Shown piece after piece: positions 43,128-53,074 of a DNA stretch of 64,000 nucleotides. Source of the stretch: Dastarcus helophoroides (Eukaryota; Arthropoda; Insecta; Coleoptera; Bothrideridae). The stretch spans positions 29,284,350 to 29,348,349 of the forward strand of contig CM053336.1 of assembly GCA_028583605.1 (NCBI GenBank). The letters are read 5' to 3'. The notes below the pieces were generated by a model. It did not search any database. It saw only the letters and a list, made by a program, of their open reading frames with translations, and was not told where the DNA came from. A program made the translations under genes and the position numbers. Position 1 is the stretch's first letter. The number at the start of each line of letters is the position of its first letter.

Positions 43128-45200
43128 TCTTCTGTGGTTGACACGCAGTGCGCCTTCTGTGGTTGACACGCAGTGCGCCTTCTGTGGTTGACACGCAGTA
43201 CGCAGTGCGCCATCTGTTGGTTGACACGCAGTGCGCCTTCTGTGGTTGACACGCAGTGCGCCATCTGTTGGTTGACACGCAGTGCGCCTTCTGTGGTTGA
43301 CACGCAGTGCGCCTTCTGTGGTTGACACGCAGTGCGCCTTCTGTGGTTGACACGCAGTGCGCCATCTGTTGGTTGACACGCAGTGCGCCTTCTGTGGTTG
43401 ACACGCAGTGCGCCTTCTGTGGTTGACACGCAGTGCGCCTTCTGTGGTTGACACGCAGTGCGCCTTCTGTGGTTGACACGCAGTGCGCCATCTGTTGGTT
43501 GACACGCAGTGCGCCATCTGTTGGTTGACACGCAGTGCGCCTTCTGTGGTTGACACGCAGTGCGCCATCTGTTGGTTGACACGCAGTGCGCCTTCTGTGG
43601 TTGACACGCAGTGCGCCATCTGTTGGTTGACACGCAGTGCGCCATCTGTTGGTTGACACGCAGTGCGCCTTCTGTGGTTGACACGCAGTGCGCCATCTGT
43701 TGGTTGACACGCAGTGCGCCATCTGTTGGTTGACACGCAGTGCGCCATCTGTTGGTTGACACGCAGTGCGCCTTCTGTGGTTGACACGCAGTGCGCCTTC
43801 TGTGGTTGACACGCAGTGCGCCATCTGTTGGTTGACACGCAGTGCGCCATCTGTTGGTTGACACGCAGTGCGCCTTCTGTGGTTGACACGCAGTGCGCCT
43901 TCTGTGGTTGACACGCAGTGCGCCTTCTGTGGTTGACACGCAGTGCGCCTTCTGTGGTTGACACGCAGTGCGCCTTCTGTGGTTGACACGCAGTGCGCCT
44001 TCTGTGGTTGACACGCAGTGCGCCATCTGTTGGTTGACACGCAGTGCGCCTTCTGTGGTTGACACGCAGTGCGCCTTCTGTGGTTGACACGCAGTGCGCC
44101 ATCTGTTGGTTGACACGCAGTGCGCCTTCTGTGGTTGACACGCAGTGCGCCATCTGTTGGTTGACACGCAGTGCGCCTTCTGTGGTTGACACGCAGTGCG
44201 CCTTCTGTGGTTGACACGCAGTGCGCCTTCTGTGGTTGACACGCAGTGCGCCTTCTGTGGTTGACACGCAGTGCGCCTTCTGTGGTTGACACGCAGTGCG
44301 CCTTCTGTGGTTGACACGCAGTGCGCCTTCTGTGGTTGACACGCAGTGCGCCTTCTGTGGTTGACACGCAGTGCGCCTTCTGTGGTTGACACGCAGTGCG
44401 CCTTCTGTGGTTGACACGCAGTGCGCCTTCTGTGGTTGACACGCAGTGCGCCTTCTGTGGTTGACACGCAGTGCGCCTTCTGTGGTTGACACGCAGTGCG
44501 CCTTCTGTGGTTGACACGCAGTGCGCCTTCTGTGGTTGACACGCAGTGCGCCTTCTGTGGTTGACACGCAGTGCGCCATCTGTTGGTTGACACGCAGTGC
44601 GCCATCTGTTGGTTGACACGCAGTGCGCCTTCTGTGGTTGACACGCAGTGCGCCTTCTGTGGTTGACACGCAGTGCGCCATCTGTTGGTTGACACGCAGT
44701 GCGCCTTCTGTGGTTGACACGCAGTGCGCCTTCTGTGGTTGACACGCAGTGCGCCTTCTGTGGTTGACACGCAGTGCGCCATCTGTTGGTTGACACGCAG
44801 TGCGCCATCTGTTGGTTGACACGCAGTGCGCCTTCTGTGGTTGACACGCAGTGCGCCTTCTGTGGTTGACACGCAGTGCGCCTTCTGTGGTTGACACGCA
44901 GTGCGCCATCTGTTGGTTGACACGCAGTGCGCCATCTGTTGGTTGACACGCAGTGCGCCTTCTGTGGTTGACACGCAGTGCGCCTTCTGTGGTTGACACG
45001 CAGTGCGCCTTCTGTGGTTGACACGCAGTGCGCCTTCTGTGGTTGACACGCAGTGCGCCTTCTGTGGTTGACACGCAGTGCGCCATCTGTTGGTTGACAC
45101 GCAGTGCGCCTTCTGTGGTTGACACGCAGTGCGCCTTCTGTGGTTGACACGCAGTGCGCCATCTGTTGGTTGACACGCAGTGCGCCTTCTGTGGTTGACA
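43128..45200. repeat. 25/26-bp minisatellite, about 80 units
   Basis: Two unit types are interspersed: A (25 bp, GCGCCTTCTGTGGTTGACAC + GCAGT) and B (26 bp, GCGCCATCTGTTGGTTGACA + CGCAGT). They differ by one substitution and one extra T. Units are otherwise almost identical along 2 kb. A long pure-A run spans about 44167-44575, the rest being a mosaic. There is one irregular unit near 43195 (GCAGTACGCAGTGCGCC). The array joins LTR sequence at its right edge. No spacers, so not CRISPR. Neither unit contains a stop on the - strand, so all three - frames stay open for about 700 codons by composition only. Confidence 0.97.
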
Positions 45201-45201
45201 A

Positions 45202-45315
45202 TCAGTCGCAATTAGTGAGTTAGTAGAAGTGAGTTAATTGCTAAATTGTTGAGTTCAGTAATAAAGTGGGTCTTATTCGATAAGTGTAATCAATCGAACC
45301 GATAAGCCCGTAAAA
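45202..45315 (+). repeat. 3' part (R-U5) of an LTR of the same family
   Basis: ATCAGTCGCAATTAGTGAGTTAG...AATAAAGTGGGTCTTATTCG...CCGATAAGCCCGTAA closely matches the last third of LTR copy 1. Its U3 and TATA part has been replaced by the minisatellite. It is followed by ATAC. Confidence 0.85.
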
Positions 45316-45501
45316 ATACTTAGCCACGACTCCTTCACTGGGGAAAAACTCCGTAACAAGAGGATCAACGATTTAGTATACAGGATCCAGCGTAGCTCCA
45401 GGAGTAAAATGAAAGTGGTTACACCTGACACAGACTATGCAAATAGTGGCGAAGTGACTGATTGGGACTGATCGGGACGATCATTCCTAAGGGGGAGGCA
45501 G
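45316..45501 (+). other. Residual internal region with polypurine tract
   Basis: A short stretch ending CCTAAGGGGGAGGCAG immediately before the LTR at 45502. A purine run in this position is the plus-strand priming site of LTR retrotransposons. The rest of the internal region (gag-pol) is deleted. Confidence 0.65.
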
Positions 45502-45853
45502 TGTAACGCAATGTAAATAAGGTTGAATAGAATTGTAGAATTTAGTAAATAAAAAAAAAGTTTCTAGATGGTTCTGATAAGGGGAAAGCGGCCGCGATAA
45601 CGAAACAAACGGCCAGAAAATTTTCGGCAAACGCTAAGCCTTATCTGCCGAAAATTCTAGAAGCCGGGGGCCAAAACTATAAAAGGCGGTCAGCTTTCCC
45701 TCAAGTCAGTCAGTTTGAAGTCGGTGAAGTCGCGGTTAGCAATTAGTAAATAAGTAGTGAGTTACTGTTCAGTTGAAGTGTGCCGAGTTAATTTCGTAAT
45801 AAAGCGGTGTAATTCACACGTGGTAATCTATTCGAACCGATAAGCCCGTAACA
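45502..45853 (+). mobile_element. 3' LTR (heat-shock-element LTR family), copy 3
   Basis: TGTAACGCAATG...CCCGTAACA, 352 bp. GCGGCCGC, TATAAAAGG, a TCAGTCAG initiator region and AATAAAGCGG poly(A) signal are present. Heat-shock-type units: perfect GAAaaTTCtaGAA at 45650-45662 and a one-mismatch TTCtaGATggTTC at 45562-45574. It forms a deletion derivative together with 45202-45501. Confidence 0.88.
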
Positions 45854-46687
45854 ATATTTTCATATTTCATACTCTTTTTTTTTATAAAAATGTTATTTAT
45901 TGAAAAGATTTAAAAATATTTGTGGAATAAATAATTATATGAGGTAATTATTAATAAAGATCAATGTAGACGATATAAAGAAAATTCTTAATCATAATAA
46001 AAGGAGTCAATAATTAGAAAATGATAATTTTAAGAAATGCACAAACAGATATTTTAATTGTAAACAAATGTCAAACTATCAGATTCAAGAAAAACTCCCC
46101 ATATAATTGTCAGATTATAGGCCAGCACAACAAGAACATGAAGTTGAACCGTTTGTATACAAATCTGATGCGCTGGAGTATTTTAAGGCCACAATTTTTT
46201 TAACATTTTCAAAAATCAACCATGGGTTCTAGTAGCGTTCAAATGGCCCGTCTTTTTAACATAGCATATTTCAGGGTTCACTTAACATAAAAGATCTGAT
46301 AAACTTTTTTTTCTTTTTTCTACCCCTTCGTACGGTCACCCCCAACTAGCAAGCTGACAGATTAATATCTCTCCTTTACTAGAAACATGTAGGGCGCATA
46401 CGCTATTCATGTCTGACGCGCCCTAGTATGTTTTGTGACTTTTTTTTACATTTTTAAAAATTTATATACACTCTCCCCCTGCAGTGAAAGGCCACACATC
46501 ATATAAACTTTTTTCTTTTTAGCATCTAATCTTCTTAATACAGTAGGTCAACACTGTTACAGTTTTGAATATACAATGTGTTAACCAGTAAAAATAAAAA
46601 GGAACCAAAAAAAGTTGACACTTAAAAAATAGTAGTTGCTAGAATATGTTCTATGATCAAAATATACTTTTTTCAATAAGTCAATAT
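45854..46687. other. AT-rich spacer without recognised features
   Basis: Small frames such as 46021-46203 have no motif. Nothing assigned. Confidence 0.4.
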
Positions 46688-46998
46688 TGCAACGAAATGT
46701 AATTATAAAGTTTACTTAAGGAAATTTTCTAGAAAAATCTGAGAAGAGAAAGCGGCCGCGAAATTTTGGTAAACGATAAGCCTTATCTGCTGGATTTTTC
46801 TAGAACCTGAAAACGGGAACTATATAAATGCAGTCGCCTTTCCCTCGAGTCACTCCGTGTAGTTAGTTAGTGAGTTAGTAGTTAGAAGTCAATGACAAAG
46901 TGAGTTAATTATTGTTGTAGTGTTCCGAGTTTAGTTTGGAAATAAAGTGGTACAATTTACCAGATGTTAATAATCATTCGAACCAATAAAGCTCAACA
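46688..46998 (+). mobile_element. Diverged LTR, upstream member of a pair
   Basis: TGCAACGAAATGTAATT...GCTCAACA. It shares the plan of the main LTR family: TTCTAGAA, GCGGCCGC, GATAAGCCTTATCTGC, ACTATATAAATGC box, TCGAGTCACTC, and AATAAAGTGGTACAATT. It lacks most perfect heat-shock triplets. It is followed two bases later by a primer-binding-site-like sequence. Pairs in direct orientation with 48477-48806. Confidence 0.8.
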
Positions 46999-47000
46999 AC

Positions 47001-47018
47001 TGGTGTCAAAAGCGTGAT
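47001..47018 (+). promoter_or_regulatory. Primer-binding-site-like sequence
   Basis: TGGTGTCAAAAGCGTGAT starts two bases after the LTR end. TGG at this position is the usual complement of a tRNA 3' CCA. The tRNA was not identified. Confidence 0.5.
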
Positions 47019-47159
47019 TAGTTGTGGATTCTGTTTTACCTACTTTTCGGAGGAATTCGTACAAAGTTTTGCACTTACACTTTATCACGGGCGTTATAAA
47101 CGGTTCAATAGTTTATACGGGGTCCGTCAAGAAAAATCTTGAACATTCTAGGACACTTA

Positions 47160-47290
47160 ATGGAAACGAGATTGAAAGCGGCCAAAATAGAACAACAATT
47201 GCAAGCGATATTAGCAATAATGAAAGACGAAAAAGAATAGGAGAAAGAACGAAGAGGACAAGAAGAAGAACAAAATAAGAGCAAAGACGA
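47160..47290 (+). pseudogene. Gag-like N-terminal coiled coil, truncated
   Basis: METRLKAAKIEQQLQAILA through MKDEKE starts at the ATG 47160 and hits a TAG near 47238. A charged Glu/Arg stretch follows (EKERRGQEEEQNKSK). Short coiled coils at the start of gag are common in Ty3/gypsy elements. It is cut off where polymerase-like sequence of different origin begins. Confidence 0.4.
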
Positions 47291-48085
47291 CTAAGGAGGA
47301 TAAATTGAGGGAAGAATACGACCTTTACAAGTTGACAAAGAACGAGGGTTCCGGGTTAGGTAAAGTAGCTCTCAAGGAAGAGGCGCAAAAGACACGTGAA
47401 ATAATCACAACCTTCATGCCCAGTTACCTGAGACAATCTTATATCTTATACAGATGTGGAAAGCCAGATCTAGAGTCCCTTACTATATCCAGCGGGGGCT
47501 GGACCGCACACTTCCAGGTGACTAGTCCCAAGTGGTATGGGTGCATCGATGAAGACAGGTTTGACCAGACGATACCGGCCGGTATGGTTTGTTTTGGATG
47601 TTATCGATAGGTTGGGGAACTTGGATGAAGAGTGCAGAAAGGTTCCAGATGAGGAGCTGAAAGACCTCAGAGCTCTTCAAATAGAATGGAAAGGGAAGAG
47701 TTGGACGTGGAAAGATGGAATACTATTTAGATGGAGATTAACATCCATACTTGGGACATTGGTCAGTATTGCGACCGCAGAATACATTGTTGCAAAAACT
47801 GGCTTGTAGGGGGAGGGGGGGAAGCTCGCTGCCCTCGGTGATGATCTGATACTATATTCATTCACGTCCACTGAAGAACTTGTCCATTTGTATAGACAAT
47901 TTGGTCTCGAAGCCAACCTGCGGAAAACAACTTTCGGTTCTATAGGCGAATTCCTTCGGAAAATAGTGTCGCCTGGGGGTGGTTGGGATTACCCAGTTTT
48001 GGCGTTACGTACCTGGTCAACGCCAACCCATGGATATCCAGTTATGCACACGAAAAAGAATCGAAACTCAGTGGATCTTAGCTGA
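47291..48085 (+). pseudogene. Endogenous RNA-virus-like RNA-dependent RNA polymerase fragment
   Basis: About 265 codons, with one frameshift near 47570 and one stop codon at 47807-47809. Before the shift: a Lys-rich motif-F-like region (VALKEEAQKTREII) and motif A (IDEDRFDQT). After it: motif B (WRLTSILGTL, about 47731-47760), motif C (ALGDDLILY, GDD at 47837-47845) and a motif D-like EANLRKTTFG. This order is the palm domain of positive-strand or double-stranded RNA virus polymerases; it is not the YxDD of reverse transcriptases. The GDDL and 'RxTSxLGT' patterns suggest a partiti/picobirna-like dsRNA lineage, but this is not secure. It lies between two LTRs, behind a gag-like start. Non-functional relic. 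Confidence 0.7.
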
Positions 48086-48476
48086 CATACATTAGTAGGC
48101 TTGCACCCCATAAAACGCCCCCTATCGATTTTTGCATCATGTATGATTGTATTATGGATTTAACAAAGACATTCGGTCTTTATGATTGGGAGAGCTATTG
48201 AAAAACCCCCATTAGTGCAGGGGGAGGGGGATGCATCGAAATGTCAGACCCAACTAGGTGGGTGTCCAACTGTACCATACTCTCCGATGTTCACATCCCT
48301 CCCTCCTTTCCCCCCCCACCTCTCTCTCTTTCCAAAAAAGAAATACGAATAAATCTAAATTTATTAAAATTTTTTGAATAAAAGCTAATTTTATGTTTGA
48401 AAAATTTATCTGCTTTACCCTTACAGGCTTGCAAAAACACCAGAAATTGTATCCTTGTCGTAAATTTTATGAATAT
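48086..48476. other. Spacer between polymerase relic and downstream LTR
   Basis: It contains purine-rich GTGCAGGGGGAGGGGGATG (about 48217), a possible displaced polypurine tract, and a C/T-rich run near 48300-48340. No convincing frame. Confidence 0.4.
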
Positions 48477-48806
48477 TGCAACGAAATGTAATTATAAAAT
48501 TTAGTTAGGAATTTTCTAAATGATTCGATAAGGGGAAGCAGCCGCAATAATGAATCAAACGGCAGATATGGGCTTCAGAAATTTCGGTAAACGATAAGTC
48601 TTTATCTGCTCACTCCTTCTAGAACCCGAAACGAGACCTCTAAACAAGGCTGTCCAGTCGGCTTTCTCTTGTTAGTTAGTTAGTTAGTCAATGAATAAGT
48701 TAGTTAGCTAAAGAGTATTAATGAATTACAATTGTTCCGGAATCAGTTGGAAATAAAGTGGTTACAATTCACGAAGCGTTAATCATTCGAACTGTTAACG
48801 CCCAAG
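48477..48806 (+). mobile_element. Diverged LTR, downstream member of a pair
   Basis: TGCAACGAAATGTAATTATAAA matches the start of 46688-46998 almost exactly, and the remainder follows the same plan (GATAAGGGGAAGCAGCCGC, CTTCAGAAATTTCGGTAAAC, GATAAGTC, TTCTAGAACCCG, AATAAAGTGGTTACAATTCAC). Divergence is considerable. Both copies are preceded by AATAT. No clear target duplication. Confidence 0.78.
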
Positions 48807-49272
48807 ATGACTGAACAATAGGGAGATAATTCTGCTACCCTGTAATTTATCTTTGTGGCGCAGTGCCGCGTGAGGTCCCACTATTTGGGAAACGCTGTAC
48901 AAATCCTATTAAAATCCAAATTTTATCTTTAGAAATCTAGAAGGAATGAACCCTCACACGATATATTAACAACTAAAACTTGATTTTTCGGAGACCAAAT
49001 TAACCCTCCATTATTTTATAAACTATTTTCTTTTTTTAATTTTTGAATTGCAGTATTTGCGTGAGTTATCCAGAATTAAAGCTGCGCAAAATTTCAAATT
49101 TTCTGCCTTATATAGTTTTCGAGAAAAACCTCTTTGTGGCAGAGGGATGGACAGCCGGACACGAGAGTGAGATTATAAGGATTCCATTTTTTCCTTTTAA
49201 GATATAAATATAGCAAAAGATGCTTAATCTCTGTTTGATTGTTTTGTCTTATAAATATGATTTTCTTTTCAG

Positions 49273-49314
49273 ATGATCAACCTCCAGCAAAACGTACCAA
49301 GGTGGCACATTGCG
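49273..49314 (+). CDS. 42-nt coding micro-exon 1 (host-like gene)
   Basis: Bounded by TTTTCTTTTCAG and GTAAGT. The only frame shared with its paralogue (phase 1 in, phase 1 out) encodes DQPPAKRTKVAHC with split codons at both ends. Length divisible by three. The PPAKRTKV string looks like a basic nuclear localisation signal. The gene it belongs to is not recognised. The pogo element sits 5 nt into the following intron. Confidence 0.55.
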
Positions 49315-49321
49315 GTAAGTA

Positions 49322-51594
49322 GGGGAGAGTTGCCGAATTTGGACCGCCGCCTAGATTGGACCACCACTGTATATAGTTCGCAGAACACATAGATGTTCTA
49401 ATTTAGGCAACACAATATACGTCACCCTAAACTACACTGCTGCAAAAAGTAATTACGCATTACGTGGCATGACATTGGTTCTAAAAGAAATTTATTGTCA
49501 AAGTAAGTAACAGTAAATTGTATTACATATTTAGAAAGCAAATGTATTCAGTTAGAATTTATTATATAGTTTTATTAGCTACAAATTAAAAGTTAGGTTA
49601 TGTAGTATATTTTTGCATAATGTGTAGAGTTGCTCTGATTGGACCACATCGTAGTTTCCCAAAATGGACCGGTCCAATTTGCGCAACCGTGAAAAATTAC
49701 AATTCCGATTTAAATTTTTATAATTTTAGGGATCACATGGCTAAAAGAGGACATTACGGACGTTGGTCCGAAAGTGATTTATTAAAGGCTGTTGCAGCTT
49801 ATAGAAATGGAGAGACTGGCTTGAACGAATGTAGTCGTATTTACAATGTTCCTAAAGCAACTATAAAAAGACATGCGGACAGAAAAAATGCTACTGCAAA
49901 TGAAATGAAAGTATTGGGTAGACAATCCACATTTACTAAAGATATGGAAACAATTCTAGCTAATCATATACTTCAACTTGAAGAATGCTTTTTTGGATTG
50001 ACAATTCGAGAAGTGCGAAAACTAGCTTTTGATGTCGCAGAAAAATATTCTATACCACACACATTTAATAAAGAAAAAAAAATAGCAGGGAAAAAGTGGT
50101 TTTACTCATTTATACGTCGAAATCCACAGTTATCAATACGAAAACCTGAAGGCACTTCAATGGCAAGAGCACGAGGCTTCAATAGAGAGAACGTAGATAA
50201 TTTTTTTGATGTTTTTGAAAAAACTGTGGACAGGGTTTACAACTGTACAAAAAACTCTACAAAAAGTGGTTGCTCGTAAGGGTAAACGACAAGTAGGCGG
50301 CATAACAAGTGCTAAACGTGGCGTTCTTACAACCATGGTATGTGCGGTCAATGCAGCTGGGTTTTATGTTCCACCGATGATTATTTATAAAAGAAAAAAA
50401 TTCAACAATGATCTTCAAATTGGCGCACCCCCGGCAAGTTTTGTTACAGTTTCAGAAACCGGCCACATAAATTCGGAATTGTTTGTTGAGTGGCTAAAAC
50501 ATTTCAAAAAACATGTAAACTGCAATAAAGATAAGAAAGTCCTTTTACTACTTGACGGGCATACCACACATAGCAAAAACTTAAACGCCTGTATTTTTGC
50601 AGGAGAAAATGGAATAATATTACTGCAGTAACCTGGGCATACTACTCATCGCTTGCAGCCCCTAGATGTTGCGTTTTTTGGGCCGCTGCAGAAATATTTT
50701 GTTCAGGCGCAAGAAAAGTTTCTTCGCCAATATAAAGGGGATAAGATATATCAAACGCAAATATCTCGATTATTAAATGAAGCATATGGCAGAGCGGCAA
50801 CTGTGGCAATAGCCGAAAATGCCTTTCGCGCCGCCGGAATTTGGCCAGTTAACAGACATGTCTTTCAAGATTACCAGTTTGCAGCATTGCGGCGATGCTA
50901 CTGAAACAGAAGTAACTACTGAGAATACAGCACATAGTAGCGGTGAAAGCGACAATGATTCCGCTATTGTTTATATTCCTCCGGAGAAAAAAAGGAAAAA
51001 TTTTGAGGATATTCTTCAAGAAATATCACCTCCACCTACACGAAATCCACAGCCAGGCACATCATCATCTCGAGCACGAAGTGGTATTGCTCACAAAGCA
51101 GAATTACTATCAAGTACTGAAAACGTTCTGAAATTAAAACGAAACGCCGAAGAAAAGCTTAAAAAGACAAAACAGAGAGGAAAGAAAGGGCAGAGAATGC
51201 AAGCCAAAAATAATTGGTTTTGTATGATATGTGATGAAGAAAAGGAAGAAGAGATGATACAATGTCTTAAATGCCACATTTGGGTCCATACAATCTGTGC
51301 AGGAGTGAGTCCAAAAATTAAGAAGTATTTTTGTTGCATGGTCCATTCTAAGAAACCATTCTAAGAAACCAGTGGTCCATTCTAAGAAACCGGTTCCCCT
51401 GATTGGACCAAACACTCATTTTTTTCAAATTAATATTTTATTATTATAATATGTAATATGAAATAAAATATTTATGTTAGTTTCAAGGTAACAGTAGTAC
51501 AATTTTTTCCCACCTTAAGATCTTTATTAAAAATGCTCTTACGAGCTCATATATTCGAAAATGTGTAAATGGTCCAAATTCGGCAACTCTCCCC
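49322..51594 (+). mobile_element. pogo-type transposon with PHD-like C-terminus
   Basis: 2273 bp ending in the inverted repeats GGGGAGAGTTGCCGAATTTG (49322 on) and its inverse (ending 51594), flanked by TA at 49320-49321 and 51595-51596. The paralogous unit B shows the empty site as GGTAAGTAAATGTT. It carries one transposase gene with three lesions. Confidence 0.95.
49737..51364 (+). pseudogene. pogo-type transposase, broken
   Basis: Starts MAKRGHYGRW, then an N-terminal psq-like helix-turn-helix (LLKAVAAYRNGETGLNECS...VPKATIKRH), a CENP-B-type DNA-binding region (KKWFYSFIRRNPQLSIRKPEG), and DDE blocks LLLLDGHTTHSKN and RLQPLDVAFFGPLQKYF. The C-terminal tail from about 51215 has FCMICDEEKEEEMIQCLKC with HIWVHTICAG, a PHD-like zinc finger. 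Lesions: a small deletion plus frameshift near 50230 that removes the first catalytic 'DETG' block, a TAA at 50629-50631, and a frameshift near 50890. It cannot encode an active enzyme. Confidence 0.88.
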
Positions 51595-51800
51595 TAAATG
51601 TTTCAATAAATTATGTTGTCTATTAATAAAATCTAGAACCATATTAGAATGTTGCAGTATCATTGAAATGTGGCAAAATTGTGATCAATTTCAAATTTTG
51701 CTAATAATTAAAAATTGTTTCAGAATTTGTGAGCTATTTTTTGATTTAAATTTTTACTTAAGTGCTGAAAACGGAATATATTAAAAATTTTATGAATATG

Positions 51801-52455
51801 ATTGAACAATAGGGGGATAATTCTGCTACCCGCTAATTTATTTTTGTGACCCGGTACCCTCATACGAGATAATAACGACTAAAACTTGATATTTCGGAGA
51901 AGACCAAATTAACCCCCCACTACATTAAAAACTATTTTTTTTTATCTTTGACTGGCGGTATTTTCGTGAGTCATCGAGAATTAATACTGCGCAAAATTTA
52001 AAATTTTCTACGTTACATAGGTTTCAAGGAAAACCTATTTGTGACAGAGGGACGGACGGGCATGAGTCTGAGATTATAAGGGTTCCGTTTTTTTTTCTTT
52101 TAAGGTACGGAACCCTAAAAATATAGCAAAAAATGCTTAATATCTGTTTGTTTGTTTTGTCTTACAAATATGATTTCCTTTTCAGATGATATTCAACCTC
52201 CTCAAGCGAAGAAATCTAAGGTGACACATTGCGGTAAGTAAATGTTGCAATAAATTGTGTAGTCTATTAATAAAATCTAAAACCATATTAAAATGTTGGA
52301 GCATCGTTGAAATGTGGGGAAATTGTGATCAATTTCGACTTTTGCTAATAATTTAAAATTCCTCCTGAATTTTTAAGCTATTTTTCAAAATGATTTAAAT
52401 TTGGACCTGAGCTGCTGAATTCTGAAAACTGAATAAAAAATTTGATATTTTCAGT
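51801..52455 (+). repeat. Exon-containing tandem duplication, unit B
   Basis: ATTGAACAATAGGGGGATAATTCTGCTACCC to GAAAACTGAATAAAAAATTT. It contains an inverted pair, AGGGTTCCG...CGGAACCCT (about 52078-52113), a hairpin common in insect repeats. Unit A has a degraded version. Unit B preserves the empty pogo site. Confidence 0.85.
52186..52233 (+). CDS. 48-nt coding micro-exon 2, paralogue of micro-exon 1
   Basis: Bounded by CCTTTTCAG and GTAAGT. In the same phase it encodes DIQPPQAKKSKVTHC. It differs from exon 1 by two inserted codons and mainly conservative changes, and the other frames are closed, which suggests selection on this frame after duplication. Symmetric 1-1 phase allows either exon to be included or skipped without a frameshift. 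Confidence 0.55.
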
Positions 52456-52996
52456 TACAATTTTAAATTACAAAGTTAGAATTTCTGGAAAATTCTAAAG
52501 GGTAGAGATAAAACTCAATATTTCCAATAACTTTTTTTAATTTCAAGTTTTTTATTTTATTGAATTTTTAACTTAAATTTGAAACTTGTATTTTTTTACA
52601 ATTTAAACTATGGTAATTTAAAGAATTATATGGCAGTGAAATCGAAAAATGGATAGTAGAATTTAGAGATTAAATTTTAATTAATGCCCACTTGAAATTT
52701 AAAACTGGGAAAATCAAAATTTCTAAAAAAAAATCCGAAACATTTCTAAAAATAATCTACTTTTGATCGAATTGTGAATATTGCTAATTTTATTCAGTTA
52801 ATTTAAAAAATTTCATTCAGCAACGGGAAGAAACCCCCTGAAACCGGCCGAAAAATCAGTAACGAATTTTTAAAATGAATTTTAAATTATGAATTGCTAT
52901 ACATTGAGATATCCGGAAAGTTTCTGTCCATTTTTAAAAATATCAAGCCAAAATTATAATCATAATTGATATTTATGTTATTTATTTTATCTTCAG
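52456..52996. other. AT-rich intron-like DNA
   Basis: Between micro-exon 2 and exon 3. Rich in AAATTT words, no coding frame. Confidence 0.4.
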
Positions 52997-53074
52997 GGGC
53001 ATTGAGGCGGTCCACGCGGACCAGGAGGCCCCCGGAATGCTATGTTCCCGAAGATTTCACCCGCCCGAAGCTTC
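52997..53074 (+). CDS. 78-nt coding exon 3 (host-like gene)
   Basis: Bounded by TTATTTTATCTTCAG and GTAAGT, again phase 1-1. It encodes ALRRSTRTRRPPECYVPEDFTRPKL with split codons at the ends; basic first half. GC-rich compared with its AT-rich introns. Follows micro-exon 2 by 763 bp on the same strand. Family unknown. Confidence 0.55.

Larger units (their letters stand above)
48807..51800 (+). repeat. Exon-containing tandem duplication, unit A (split by pogo)
   Basis: From TGACTGAACAATAGGGAGATAATTCTGCTACCC to GAAAACGGAATATATTAAAAATTTTATG. Without the pogo element and one TA it is about 0.72 kb and aligns end to end with unit B. Confidence 0.85.

Noticed and set aside
43128..45200. CRISPR-like array
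   Set aside because: Units are contiguous with no unique spacers, and this is a eukaryotic context.
42994..45211. Three overlapping - strand frames of 685-735 codons
   Set aside because: They are the minisatellite read in each frame. The 25/26-bp units lack stops, so long frames follow from composition. No start context or non-repeat domain.
46021..46203. 60-codon + frame
   Set aside because: No motif, AT-rich spacer.
47024..47278. 84-codon frame after the primer-binding-like site
   Set aside because: A different frame of the same stretch gives the coiled-coil gag-like start. This one looks like chance.
46688..48806. Reading the polymerase relic as a retrotransposon RT
   Set aside because: The catalytic motif is GDD preceded by TSILGTL-type motif B, not the YxDD with QG motif of RTs.
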